A DNA stretch of 64,000 nucleotides from Pseudomonadota bacterium (GCA_020161365.1 JAIUNU010000015.1:60748-124747); one strand, 5' to 3'. Counted from the stretch's first letter, positions 1 to 7,252 are shown. The notes: generated from the sequence alone by a model not told the origin. A program made the numbers and translations.

Positions 1-294
1 CCGGACGCCCCCGACCTCGATTTCGTGTTCACCGTCTGCGACAACGCCGCCGGCGAGGTCTGCCCGATCTGGCCGGGCCAGCCGATGACCGCCCACTGGG
101 GAATCCCCAACCCCGGTTCGACGCAAGGCACGGACGCCGAGGTCGCCTTGGCCTTCGCCGAGGCCTATCGCCAGCTCAACAGCCGCATCACCCTGTTCTG
201 CGCCTTGCCGATGGCCTCCCTGGACCGCCTGTCGCTGCAACGCCGTCTCGACGAGATCGGCAAGTCCAGCGCGCCGGACGAGACGGCCGCCTGA
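1..294 (+). CDS. arsC: Arsenate reductase, low-molecular-weight phosphatase type (5' end outside window)
   Basis: C-terminal 97 residues of a low-molecular-weight tyrosine phosphatase-like arsenate reductase, which reduces arsenate to arsenite in the cytoplasm with thioredoxin-type reductants. The frame is open from base 1. Visible are the VFTVCDNAAGEVCP segment carrying the redox cysteines of the C-terminal half, then PGQPMTAHWG and a helical tail ending in SLQRRLDEIG, both typical of this family. The catalytic CX5R loop lies outside the window. It is followed by an aquaporin remnant and a second, unrelated ArsC, so this is the end of an ars operon. Family assignment is firm; the start cannot be seen. 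Confidence 0.88.
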   Translation, partial: PDAPDLDFVFTVCDNAAGEVCPIWPGQPMTAHWGIPNPGSTQGTDAEVALAFAEAYRQLNSRITLFCALPMASLDRLSLQRRLDEIGKSSAPDETAA

Positions 295-300
295 CGCCCG

Positions 301-465
301 ATGATCGTGTTCTCCTTGTCGCGCCGCCTCGTGGCCGAGGCGCTCGGATCGGCGCTGCTGCTCGCCGTCGTCGTCGGGTCGGGCGTCATGGGCGAGCGGC
401 TGGCCGGCGCGCTCGTCGCGATGCTGGTCTTCGGCTGGCTCCTCAAGGAACGGCAGACCTCATGA
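301..465 (+). pseudogene. Aquaporin/MIP remnant with an internal in-frame deletion
   Basis: A 54-codon frame starting ATG 6 bases after the first ArsC. The first ~38 residues (RRLVAEALGSALLLAVVVG then SGVMGERLAG) match the N-terminus of the MIP aquaporins found in ars operons, which let arsenite leave the cell. The last ~14 (MLVFGWLLKERQTS) look like the extreme C-terminus of the same family. The ~170 residues between, including both NPA loops, are missing while the reading frame is kept. The stop overlaps the next ATG (ATGA), so translational coupling to the next arsC survives. It cannot form a channel; a function as a small membrane peptide is not excluded. Confidence 0.7.
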
Positions 466-881
466 CCGACACCGAATTTCCCGTGGTGATCTTCCACAAC
501 CCCGCCTGCGGCACCTCGCGCAACGTGGTCGAGATGGTTCGCGCCGCCGGCTACACGCCCAAGGTCGTGGAGTATCTGACGGCGGGCTGGACCCACGACC
601 AGCTGCGCGAGCTGGCCGGCGAGGCGGGCCTGACCTTTCGCCAGCTGATGCGCGAGAAGGGCACGCCCGCCGCCGAGCTGGGCCTGCTGGCCGACGACGT
701 CGGCGAGGATCGGATTTTGGACGCGATGATCGAGCATCCGATCCTGGTGAACCGCCCGCTGGTCGTCACGCCCAAGGGCGTGAAGCTCTGCCGGCCGTCC
801 GAGGTGGTCTTCGATCTTCTGGACCGCAAACCGGCCAGCTTCACCAAGGAAGACGGCGAGGTCGTCCGGCTCGACCGCTAA
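462..881 (+). CDS. arsC: Arsenate reductase, glutaredoxin-dependent ArsC family
   Basis: A 139-aa cytoplasmic ArsC of the R773/Spx fold. HNPACGTSRN near residues 12-21 holds the catalytic Cys16 that attacks arsenate. ILVNRPLVVTPKGVKLCRPSE (about residues 94-114, split here by function) carries the conserved arginines that bind the oxyanion. Length matches the family (about 140 aa). The ATG overlaps the stop of the aquaporin remnant, so it is the last gene of the ars operon. Presence beside a thioredoxin-type ArsC gives two chemically unrelated arsenate reductases in one operon. Confidence 0.93.
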   Translation: MTDTEFPVVIFHNPACGTSRNVVEMVRAAGYTPKVVEYLTAGWTHDQLRELAGEAGLTFRQLMREKGTPAAELGLLADDVGEDRILDAMIEHPILVNRPLVVTPKGVKLCRPSEVVFDLLDRKPASFTKEDGEVVRLDR

Positions 882-887
882 TCTGCG

Positions 888-1274
888 CTAGGTGCGCAAC
901 AGCGCAATGATCGTAGGCTCGACTTTCGGCCAGGCGAGCGCCAGGACGAGGAGTAAGGTCGCCGAACCCATCGTCAGCAGAGTGGATTTCGCCGGGCGGC
1001 GCCGCTTGGTCCAGATCTGGGCGCCGACCCATGCCCAGCCGGCGACCACGGCGATGATCGCGATCGCGGTCGCCCAGGCAAGCAGGCCTCCAAACCAGGC
1101 CAGCACCCCGCCGCCCGTCGCCAGAGCGGCGGCGGGAAGCGCGAACGGCAGGACGCAGCACGCGCCGCACGCCGCCGCGCCGGTTGCCGCGCCGGTTGCC
1201 GCGACGGCGGCTACGGCCACGATCCCGCGCCCCTTGGCCTTGCTTGTCTTGAATTCCTTCGGGGCGGCGGTCAC
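888..1274 (-). CDS. MerT-like inner-membrane metal transporter
   Basis: A 128-aa membrane protein with about three transmembrane segments. The first contains ACGACCVLPFALP (Cys36, Cys39, Cys40), equivalent to the vicinal CC of MerT that takes up Hg(II) from the periplasm. Unlike classical MerT, the cytoplasmic loop after TM2 has no second cysteine pair. The GTG start overlaps the stop of the upstream gene (GTGA), which is preferred over an upstream ATG at 1301 that would overlap by 31 bases. It lies in a two-gene unit driven from the divergent MerR promoter. Mercury is the best guess for substrate. Confidence 0.72.
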   Translation of the reverse strand: MTAAPKEFKTSKAKGRGIVAVAAVAATGAATGAAACGACCVLPFALPAAALATGGGVLAWFGGLLAWATAIAIIAVVAGWAWVGAQIWTKRRRPAKSTLLTMGSATLLLVLALAWPKVEPTIIALLRT

Positions 1275-1636
1275 GCCGAGGCTCCCGCGCGGCAACCACA
1301 CGCCGGGGAGGCTGCCGCCTTCGACCGAAAGGGCGCGAACGCCGCGTCGGCTCCGTCGCGCGCGGTCTCCGGCGCTTGGATGACGAGACGCAACTGGCCT
1401 GGCTCGTCATGCAGGGTGAAGGACAGGAAGGCGCAACAGGCCTTTTCCCGTTCGATCAGCTCAAGGACGCGGTCTCGCGACTCGGGCGCGTAGAGAAGAT
1501 CCAGGCGCAGATCCTCGCGGTGTTCGTCGCGCAAGGCGGTGCTGTTGAGCGACGCGATCCAGGCCAGGCGGGCGGCGTAGTCGTCGGTTGTGAGGATGCA
1601 GGCGTTCGGCATCCCTTCATCGGCTTGCGGGGTCAC
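1271..1636 (-). CDS. Small cytoplasmic protein with a CCAF cysteine pair, unknown function
   Basis: A 121-aa soluble protein with no signal peptide. I do not recognise a named family. After an N-terminal MPNACILTTDDYAARLAWI segment it has a helical region and then REKACCAFLSFTLHDEPGQ, a vicinal cysteine pair followed by beta-strand-like sequence, and a Cys-containing tail (ACGCRAG). The GTG start at 1636 is chosen because AAGGAG lies seven bases upstream; a longer frame to 1780 would run across the operator. Its stop overlaps the start of the MerT-like gene, so the two are coupled. A thiol metal carrier handing metal to or from the transporter is an inference. Confidence 0.7.
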   Translation of the reverse strand: MTPQADEGMPNACILTTDDYAARLAWIASLNSTALRDEHREDLRLDLLYAPESRDRVLELIEREKACCAFLSFTLHDEPGQLRLVIQAPETARDGADAAFAPFRSKAAASPACGCRAGASA

Positions 1637-1686
1637 GTCGATCTCCTTGGATCGGCCGCCAAACCCATTCGCCAGCCGATGGCCGG

Positions 1687-1717
1687 ACCATGCGACTTCA
1701 AGTAACTTGAGGTTCAA
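1687..1717 (-). promoter_or_regulatory. MerR-type promoter/operator for the MerT-like unit
   Basis: On the minus strand TTGAAC (-35) and CATGGT (-10) are separated by exactly 19 bases, the overlong spacing that MerR proteins correct by DNA distortion. The spacer contains the perfect palindrome TCAAGT-A-ACTTGA (1698-1710). It lies between the divergent merR (start 1740) and the CCAF gene (start 1636). Confidence 0.75.
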
Positions 1718-1739
1718 GGGGCAGCAGAAGGAAAACCGC

Positions 1740-2189
1740 ATGGCCTTCAAGATCGGCGCCCTGGCCGCGCTGACCGGCACGAACGCGCCGACGATCCGCT
1801 ACTACGAGCAGATCGGCCTATTGCCGCGCGCCGACCGCAGGGAAGGCGGCCAGCGCACCTATGGCGAGGCCGACGTCAGGCGGCTGACCTTCATTCGCCA
1901 GTGCCGGGACTTTGGCTTCTCGATCGAGCACGTCCGCGATCTTGTTGGCCTGATGGGCGACGCCTCCCGCTCCTGCACCGAGGCCAGGGACCTGGCCCAG
2001 CACCACCTGGACGCCGTCCAGGTCAAGCTCATCGAGCTGAAAGCCCTCGAACGCAGCATCGCCGCCCTGGTCGCGAGCTGCGACACGGCATGCGCTGGCG
2101 GGCCGGGGCCGGACTGCGTGATCCTTGGGGACCTGGGCGGCGCTGCAAGCTACACGGTGTCTAGGCGCACCCAGCGGACCGGAATATGA
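1740..2189 (+). CDS. MerR-family metal-responsive regulator
   Basis: A 149-aa MerR regulator: winged helix-turn-helix at residues 1-75 (APTIRYYEQIGLLPR), then a dimerisation helix and a metal site. Cys79 and Cys114 have the 35-residue spacing of Hg-MerR Cys82/Cys117; Cys118 and Cys126 follow. The extra cysteine makes the metal less certain than for the regulator at 6377. It is divergent from the CCAF/MerT-like unit across a 19-bp-spacer promoter and its stop overlaps the ATG of the YnfA-like gene (ATGA). The start is the first Met of the HTH domain, preceded by AGAAGGA. Confidence 0.85.
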   Translation: MAFKIGALAALTGTNAPTIRYYEQIGLLPRADRREGGQRTYGEADVRRLTFIRQCRDFGFSIEHVRDLVGLMGDASRSCTEARDLAQHHLDAVQVKLIELKALERSIAALVASCDTACAGGPGPDCVILGDLGGAASYTVSRRTQRTGI

Positions 2190-2518
2190 TCAAGACGTCT
2201 ATTGTCTATGTCGGCGCGGCCTTGGCGGAGATCGCCGGCTGCTTCAGCTTTTGGATGTGGCTTCGCGAAGGCAGGCCGATCTGGTGGCTGGCGCCGGGCA
2301 TGGCGTCCCTAGCGCTGTTCGCCTGGCTGCTGACCCTGGTCGACAGCGAGGCGGCTGGCCGCGCCTATGCGGCCTATGGCGGCGTCTACATCATCGCCTC
2401 GATCGGCTGGCTCTGGCGCGTCGAGCATGTGCGACCCGATCGCTGGGACATCGCCGGGGCGGCGATCTGCCTGGTGGGCGCGGCGGTGATCCTGCTGGGG
2501 CGCCGGACCGCGAGCTGA
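2186..2518 (+). CDS. YnfA-family (UPF0060) small membrane protein
   Basis: A 110-aa protein with four predicted transmembrane segments, the full length of the YnfA family. Recognisable are AEIAGCFSFWMWLREG near residues 15-30, the AYAAYGGVYI segment, and the closing DIAGAAICLVGAAVILLG. The family is related to small multidrug resistance transporters and acts at the inner membrane; its substrate here is unknown. Its ATG overlaps the merR stop, so it is co-expressed with that regulator. YnfA genes are often linked to metal operons, but direct metal transport is not established. Confidence 0.88.
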   Translation: MIKTSIVYVGAALAEIAGCFSFWMWLREGRPIWWLAPGMASLALFAWLLTLVDSEAAGRAYAAYGGVYIIASIGWLWRVEHVRPDRWDIAGAAICLVGAAVILLGRRTAS

Positions 2519-2540
2519 CGGGTTTGGCTGGGGTGTCTCT

Positions 2541-2933
2541 CTAACCGGCCAAAGCCTCGATCACCCGGCAATCGGCGGCCCGTCCATCGCAGGTCGCCGC
2601 CACCATTCGCCGAAGCTCGCCGCGCAGGGTTTCCAGCTGGGCGATCTTGGCCTCGACGTCGTCGAGCTGGCGGGCGGCCAGGGCGTTGGCTTCACCGCAG
2701 GGGCGCTCGGGATTGTCGGAGAGGTCGAGCAGGTTGCGGATCGCCTCGACCGAGAAGCCGAGCTGACGCGCGTGGCGGATGAAGGCCAGCCGACGGACGG
2801 CGCCGACGTCATAGACCCGGCGGTCGTTGGCGGCGCGTTGCGGCTCGGGCAGCAGTCCGATCTCTTCATAGAAGCGGATGGTCGGGACCTTGACGTCGGC
2901 GGCCTTGGCCAACAGGCCGATGGAGAGGGTCAT
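2541..2933 (-). CDS. MerR-family regulator, CadR/PbrR-like
   Basis: A 130-aa MerR regulator. The HTH spans roughly residues 1-72 (KVPTIRFYEEIGLLPEP). Metal-site cysteines are Cys79, Cys115 and Cys122; the seven-residue step between the last two resembles CadR (Cys112/Cys119), which senses Cd/Pb/Zn. It is divergent from a CDF exporter with a 19-bp-spacer promoter between them. The start is the ATG at 2933, the only one that precedes the HTH domain properly. Cd/Pb/Zn sensing fits the neighbours (CDF exporter and a PbrT-like permease) but is inferred. Confidence 0.85.
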   Translation of the reverse strand: MTLSIGLLAKAADVKVPTIRFYEEIGLLPEPQRAANDRRVYDVGAVRRLAFIRHARQLGFSVEAIRNLLDLSDNPERPCGEANALAARQLDDVEAKIAQLETLRGELRRMVAATCDGRAADCRVIEALAG

Positions 2934-2965
2934 GCGGGGCGCTCCTTGATCCCGCAAATAGGCCC

Positions 2966-2996
2966 TTGATCCTCTAGTGGCTAGAGGATGCATGGT
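2966..2996 (+). promoter_or_regulatory. MerR-type promoter/operator for the CDF exporter
   Basis: TTGATC (-35) and CATGGT (-10) with a 19-base spacer containing CCTCTAG-TGG-CTAGAGG, a perfect inverted repeat. The same -10 hexamer occurs in the promoter at 1687. The predicted transcription start falls on or next to the ATG at 3003, so the transcript may be leaderless. Confidence 0.75.
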
Positions 2997-3002
2997 GGCC
3001 CC

Positions 3003-3659
3003 ATGAGCGAATCCTGTTCGAGCAAGCCGGCCGCCTCGGGCTGTGGCTGTGGAAGCGACGTCAAGTTCGACGGCGCCACCCCGGCCTATCGCCGCGCCCT
3101 GGCCTGGGTGATCGCCATCAACCTCGTCGGCTTCGTCGTCGTGCTGGTCGGGGGCCTGGTCGAGGGCTCGGCGTCTTTGTCGGCCAACGCGCTCGACTTC
3201 CTGGCCGACAGCGCCACCTACGCCATCAGTTTGTGGGCCATCGGCAAATCGGTCGGGATCCGCACGGGCGCGGCCCTGTTCAAGGGTCTCAGCCTGGGCG
3301 TGGTCGCCTTGTCGGTCGCCGGTTTCGCCGCCTGGCGGGCCTGGAGCGGCGCGGTGCCCTCTGGCGAGGCGATCTCGGCGCTGGGGCTGTTCGGGGCGCT
3401 GGCCAACCTCGTGGCCGCCGCCTTGCTCGTCCGCTACCGCGACGGCGACGCCAATGTCCGCTCGGTCTGGCTCTGCACCCGCAATGACCTGATTCAGTGC
3501 CTGGCCGTGGCCGCTACCGGCGTCCTGGTCTGGCTGACCGGCTCGCGCTGGCCCGACCTGATCGTCGGCGTGCTGCTGGCCGGGGTCTTCCTGAGTTCGG
3601 CCTTCGCCATCCTCCGCCAGGCCCACGCCGAGAACCGCGCCGACCTCGCGACCTCCTGA
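3003..3659 (+). CDS. Cation diffusion facilitator-type heavy-metal exporter
   Basis: A 218-aa inner-membrane protein with about six transmembrane segments and a short Cys-rich start (CSSKPAASGCGCGS). TM2 has SANALDFLADSATY, where two aspartates four residues apart stand where CDF proteins have their metal-binding HxxxD/DxxxD pair. TM5 has a diverged NDLIQ version. The cytoplasmic C-terminal domain of classical CDFs is largely absent. The start at 3003 is preferred to the ATG at 2988, which lies inside the promoter. It is divergent from the CadR/PbrR-like regulator, suggesting Cd, Zn or Pb export. Confidence 0.85.
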   Translation: MSESCSSKPAASGCGCGSDVKFDGATPAYRRALAWVIAINLVGFVVVLVGGLVEGSASLSANALDFLADSATYAISLWAIGKSVGIRTGAALFKGLSLGVVALSVAGFAAWRAWSGAVPSGEAISALGLFGALANLVAAALLVRYRDGDANVRSVWLCTRNDLIQCLAVAATGVLVWLTGSRWPDLIVGVLLAGVFLSSAFAILRQAHAENRADLATS

Positions 3660-3709
3660 CACATGCTAAAGCTCTTGCCGCAGCGCCCTTTCGCGCTCAT
3701 GGGTTGATA

Positions 3710-5656
3710 ATGATTACTGCTCTCAAGGGCCGCTTGGCCTCGATGGTTGGCGGCCTGCTGGCGGTCGTGCTCATGGCAACCCCGTCGATCATCCAGGCTC
3801 AGGAGGCCTCCTCGTCCCAGACTGCCTGGCGGTTGCTCGATTACCTGTCGGTCGACTACGCCGGGGCGGTGAAGGACGGCAAGGTCATCAGCCCGTCCGA
3901 ATATGCCGAGATGAACGAGTTCGCCGGCCAGGTGCGCGAGCGCATCGCCGGTCTTCCGGCCACCAAGGCCCAGCCGGACCTCTTGGGCAAGGCCGAAAGC
4001 CTGCAGGCGACGATCGCCGACAAGCAGGAACCGGCCGTGGTCTCGGCCAAGGCCCACGCCCTGGCCAACGACCTGCTGGCCGCCTATCCGACGCCGCTGG
4101 CGCCCAAGCGCGCGCCGGACCTGGCGCGCGGCGCGGCCCTCTATGCCGAGAACTGCGCGGCCTGCCACGGCGAGACGGGCAAGGCCGACGGTCCGAACGC
4201 CGTCGGCCTGGACCCGCCGCCGATCGCCTTCGCCGACGCCGAGCGCGCCCGCCAGCGCAGCGTCTTTGGCCTCTACCAGGTCATCCAGCAGGGCCTCGAC
4301 GGCACCGCCATGGCCAGCTACGCCCACCTGCCGTCTGACGACCGCTGGGACCTGGCCTTCTATGTCGGGCGCTTCGCTTTCAGCGACGCCGAAGCTGCCG
4401 CGGGCGAGAAGATCTGGAACGAGGACGCCGCCGTCCGCGCCCGCTTCCCCGACCTGCAAACCCTGACCCAGACCACGCCCGCCGCCCTCGCAACAGCCGT
4501 GGGGGAGACCAAGGCCCGGGCCCTGACCGCCTATCTGCGCCGCCATCCCGAAGTCGTCACCCGCTCGGGCGGCGGCTCGCTCGACGTCGCCCGACAGAAG
4601 CTGGCGGCCAGCCTCAAGGCCTACGAGGCTGGCGACCGAAAGGCCGCCGCCGATCTCGCCCTGGCCGCCTATCTCGACGGCTTCGAGCCGGTCGAGCCGT
4701 CACTAGGCGCGCGCGATCCGGCCTTGATGCGGCGGATCGAGGGCGCGATGGGCGATGTGCGCGGCGCGATCGGCAAGGCCGCGCCGGCCAGTGAGGTCCG
4801 CGCCCAGATCGCGCGCCTGGACGCCCTGTTCGCCGCCGCCGGCCGGGCCCTGGCCCCGGAGAAGGCCAGCGGTCTGTCGAGCTTCGCCGGCGCCTTCACC
4901 ATCCTGCTGCGCGAGGGCCTGGAAGCCCTGCTGATCGTGGTCGCCATGATCGCCTTCCTGCGCAAGGCCGAACGCACCGACGTCCTGCCTTACGTCCACG
5001 GCGGCTGGATCGCGGCCCTGGCGGCTGGTGGCCTGACCTGGGCGGTCGCGACCTTCTTCATCTCGATCAGCGGCGCCAGTCGCGAAATGACCGAGGGTTT
5101 CGGTTCGGTGATCGCCGCCGCGGTTTTGATCTCCGTCGGCCTTTGGATGCACGGCAAGGCCCAGGCCGACGCCTGGCAGGTCTATATCCGCGAGAAGCTG
5201 TCGCACGCGCTTTCCAAGCAATCGGCCTGGTTCCTGTTCCTGCTGGCCTTCGTGGTCGTCTATCGCGAGGTCTTCGAGACCATCCTCTTCCTGACGGCGC
5301 TCTGGACCCAGGGCGGGGCCGGCGCGGTGCTGGCTGGCGTCGGCTGCGCCGTCGTCGTGCTGGCCGCCATCGCCTGGGCGATGCTGCGTTTCTCCAAGCG
5401 CCTGCCGATCGGGAAGTTCTTCGAGTACAGCGCGATCCTGATGGCTATCTTGGCGGTCGTCCTGGCCGGCAAGGGTGTGGCCGGTCTGCAGGAGGCGGGT
5501 CTGCTCGACCTGCATCCGCTGGCCTTGCCGCGCGTCGAGCTGCTGGGCTTCTTCCCGACGATCGAGGGCGTCGCCGCTCAGGCGATGACCATCGCCATTC
5601 TCGTTGTCGGATTTTTCTGGAACCGGTCGGGCGGCCGCAAGGATGCGGCGGCCTAG
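3710..5656 (+). CDS. Cytochrome c-FTR1 family permease fusion (PbrT-like)
   Basis: A 648-aa protein in three parts. A signal peptide ends near residue 31 (SIIQAQ). A periplasmic section follows with a haem c site CAACH at Cys149-His153. The C-terminal ~250 residues are an FTR1-type permease with about seven membrane segments and both acidic signatures: REGLE near 401 and REVFE near 519, which bind ferric iron or lead in this family. Fused cytochrome/FTR1 proteins include PbrT of lead operons. It lies 50 bases after the CDF exporter, probably in the same transcript. Iron or lead uptake are both possible; context favours lead/cadmium. Confidence 0.85.
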   Translation: MITALKGRLASMVGGLLAVVLMATPSIIQAQEASSSQTAWRLLDYLSVDYAGAVKDGKVISPSEYAEMNEFAGQVRERIAGLPATKAQPDLLGKAESLQATIADKQEPAVVSAKAHALANDLLAAYPTPLAPKRAPDLARGAALYAENCAACHGETGKADGPNAVGLDPPPIAFADAERARQRSVFGLYQVIQQGLDGTAMASYAHLPSDDRWDLAFYVGRFAFSDAEAAAGEKIWNEDAAVRARFPDLQTLTQTTPAALATAVGETKARALTAYLRRHPEVVTRSGGGSLDVARQKLAASLKAYEAGDRKAAADLALAAYLDGFEPVEPSLGARDPALMRRIEGAMGDVRGAIGKAAPASEVRAQIARLDALFAAAGRALAPEKASGLSSFAGAFTILLREGLEALLIVVAMIAFLRKAERTDVLPYVHGGWIAALAAGGLTWAVATFFISISGASREMTEGFGSVIAAAVLISVGLWMHGKAQADAWQVYIREKLSHALSKQSAWFLFLLAFVVVYREVFETILFLTALWTQGGAGAVLAGVGCAVVVLAAIAWAMLRFSKRLPIGKFFEYSAILMAILAVVLAGKGVAGLQEAGLLDLHPLALPRVELLGFFPTIEGVAAQAMTIAILVVGFFWNRSGGRKDAAA

Positions 5657-5669
5657 GCCCGACCCGCGG

Positions 5670-5888
5670 TCACCCGCAACAGCCGCCGCCCTGCTGAATC
5701 GGCGGACAGGCCACGTCGCCATAGGAGCAATAGACGCAGCAATCGCCTGGCTTGGGCTTGAGCACGGCGCCGCATCCCAGGCAGTCGTAGAAGTACTGGC
5801 AGGCGTCGGTCGGCATGGTCTCGGTCGCGCGGTGTCCGCACTCGGGACAGGTCAAGGTGGACGTTGGTTCGATCCGCATGGTGTTCAT
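5670..5888 (-). CDS. Cys-rich GDCCxxCSYG protein of mercury operons
   Basis: A 72-aa protein with eleven cysteines: a zinc-ribbon-like CPEC (14,17), Cys30, CLGC (36,39), the signature GDCCVYCSYG (50,51,54), Cys61 and a terminal CC. This small family is often found beside merT/merR; its role is not established, but the cysteine density suggests metal binding or passing in the cytoplasm. The ATG at 5888 overlaps the MerT stop (ATGA), preferred over the internal ATG at 5879. It is the second gene of the MerR-controlled unit. Confidence 0.82.
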   Translation of the reverse strand: MNTMRIEPTSTLTCPECGHRATETMPTDACQYFYDCLGCGAVLKPKPGDCCVYCSYGDVACPPIQQGGGCCG

Positions 5889-6298
5889 CCGCGTGCGTTC
5901 CGGATTAGGGCCAAAGCCCAAGGCTCGATGATCGGTCGCCAAATCAAAGCAAGACCGAGGAGGAGCGTGGCTGCTCCAAGCAGACTCACTTGGAGTTTCG
6001 ACGGCGCGGCGCATGACCCGTCGGTTCGGCACGTGCGCGCCCGCCGCCAAGTCATGACCCAGCCGGCGCCGATGGCGGCGATCGCAAGGATCGTGATCCA
6101 GCTGCGTTGACCCGCTACCCAGCCAAGCCCGCCAAGGCCCAGTCCGGCCAGAGCCAGGGACATCGGCAGGATGCAACAGGCGGCCCAGGCGAAAACCGCG
6201 CCCGCCGCCGTGGCCAGGGCCGCCCATGTCAGGGCCGTTTCGGCGGGGCGTTCATCCCTTCCGCCGGGCCGCGCTCCTGGGCCGTTTCGCACCGTCAT
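5885..6298 (-). CDS. merT: Mercuric transporter MerT
   Basis: A 137-aa inner-membrane protein with about three transmembrane helices. It carries both MerT cysteine pairs: the vicinal CC in TM1 (Cys41, Cys42, AWAACCILP) and a loop pair Cys90/Cys96 with the same six-residue spacing as Cys76/Cys82 of classical MerT. It would carry Hg(II) inward from the periplasm to a reductase, but no merA or merP is present in this window. Start ATG has AGGAGG nine bases upstream. It is divergent from the Hg-type MerR at 6377. Confidence 0.85.
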   Translation of the reverse strand: MTVRNGPGARPGGRDERPAETALTWAALATAAGAVFAWAACCILPMSLALAGLGLGGLGWVAGQRSWITILAIAAIGAGWVMTWRRARTCRTDGSCAAPSKLQVSLLGAATLLLGLALIWRPIIEPWALALIRNARG

Positions 6299-6326
6299 CC
6301 TGTCACCTCCTGGTCCGACACCGACG

Positions 6327-6357
6327 AGCATGCCATCTGTAGTCACTACAGACTCAA
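6327..6357 (-). promoter_or_regulatory. MerR-type promoter/operator for merT
   Basis: On the minus strand TTGAGT (-35) and CATGCT (-10) with a 19-base spacer holding the palindrome TGTAGT-C-ACTACA. It is the third promoter of this layout in the first 6.4 kb and lies between merT (start 6298) and merR (start 6377). Confidence 0.75.
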
Positions 6358-6376
6358 GCCCTAATCCAAGGCGGAC

Positions 6377-6784
6377 ATGACTGATCACGCTCTCCAGATC
6401 GGCGAACTTTCTCGCCGCACCGGCTGCAACATCGAGACGATCCGCTACTACGAACGGATCGGGTTGATCTCCGCGCCGCCGCGACGCGGACGGTATCGGA
6501 GCTATGGCGCGCAGGACGTAGGCCGGCTGAGCTTTGTGCGCAGGGCAAGGGAGTTGGGCTTCAAACTCGACGAGGTCCGCGCTTTGCTGAATCTGGCCGC
6601 TGGCGGGCAGTCCGCCTGCGCCGAGGTTCGTGACCTGGCCGCGGCCCATCTTGGCGATGTGCGCTCGCGGATCGTCGACCTTCAGCGAATGGAGCAGGTA
6701 TTGGCCGCGTCCGTGAGGGCCTGCGACGAGGGGCAAGATCCGGGGTGTCCGCTCATTCTGACGCTAAGCGCACCGGCCGGCTGA
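6377..6784 (+). CDS. merR: Mercury-responsive regulator MerR
   Basis: A 135-aa MerR protein. The HTH is at residues 5-75 (NIETIRYYERIGLISAPPR). Cys81, Cys116 and Cys124 correspond to the three Hg(II)-binding cysteines 82, 117 and 126 of Tn501 MerR, with matching local sequence (DLQRMEQVLA, RACDEG, GCPLI). It represses and, with Hg(II), activates the divergent merT promoter. Length is close to the usual 144 aa. No mercuric reductase gene is visible nearby, so the regulated set here is only merT and the GDCCxxC protein. Confidence 0.9.
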   Translation: MTDHALQIGELSRRTGCNIETIRYYERIGLISAPPRRGRYRSYGAQDVGRLSFVRRARELGFKLDEVRALLNLAAGGQSACAEVRDLAAAHLGDVRSRIVDLQRMEQVLAASVRACDEGQDPGCPLILTLSAPAG

Positions 6785-6868
6785 GGCGGGACCGGACCGT
6801 CGGCCAATCCTGGTCTCCCCGGTCTACCGGACAAGCGCGAACCTTGGTCCGCGCCCGTCCGGTGGGGC

Positions 6869-7240
6869 CTATTGCCGACGGATCGCCGTCACTTCGCCAG
6901 AACCATCATGAAGCTTCAGGTCGAAGGCGACCTGGTCGCCGACGGCGACGCCTTCCAACAGGCCCGGGGCGATCTTGAAACCCATGGTCATGGCCGGCCA
7001 ACCGGCTTCCGGGATCGCCTCGTGGTCGAGCGTGATCGTGCCGGCGGTCTTGTCGATCGCCTTCACGACGCCGACGCCCTTGGCCATCTTGTCGGCCGGC
7101 GCCATGTCCATGCCGGCGATGTCGTTGCCCGCCGCCGGGGCTGAGGCGGCTGGGGCCGCCGGCGCTTCAGTCTTGCGATCACACGCGGCCAGGCCGGTCA
7201 TCGCCACCAGGGCGGCGAGGGTCAGGGACAGGGTCTTCAT
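6869..7240 (-). CDS. cusF: CusF-like periplasmic copper/silver-binding lipoprotein
   Basis: A 123-aa exported protein with a lipobox (GLAAC, Cys20) and the CusF metal site: His73, Trp81, Met84 and Met86 (WPAMTM), with the His-to-Trp distance of eight seen in E. coli CusF. It captures Cu(I)/Ag(I) in the periplasm and hands it to the CusBA pump. A linker with GMDM precedes the domain. AAGGAG precedes the ATG. It is the last gene of the cus operon, 12 bases after cusA. Membrane anchoring differs from soluble E. coli CusF. Confidence 0.9.
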   Translation of the reverse strand: MKTLSLTLAALVAMTGLAACDRKTEAPAAPAASAPAAGNDIAGMDMAPADKMAKGVGVVKAIDKTAGTITLDHEAIPEAGWPAMTMGFKIAPGLLEGVAVGDQVAFDLKLHDGSGEVTAIRRQ

Positions 7241-7252
7241 CAGCGTATCTCC

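Noticed and set aside
2541..3662. A long minus-strand open frame covering the MerR gene and the CDF gene
   Set aside because: Only the part from 2933 down encodes a recognisable protein; the rest is the antisense of the CDF gene, common in GC-rich DNA.
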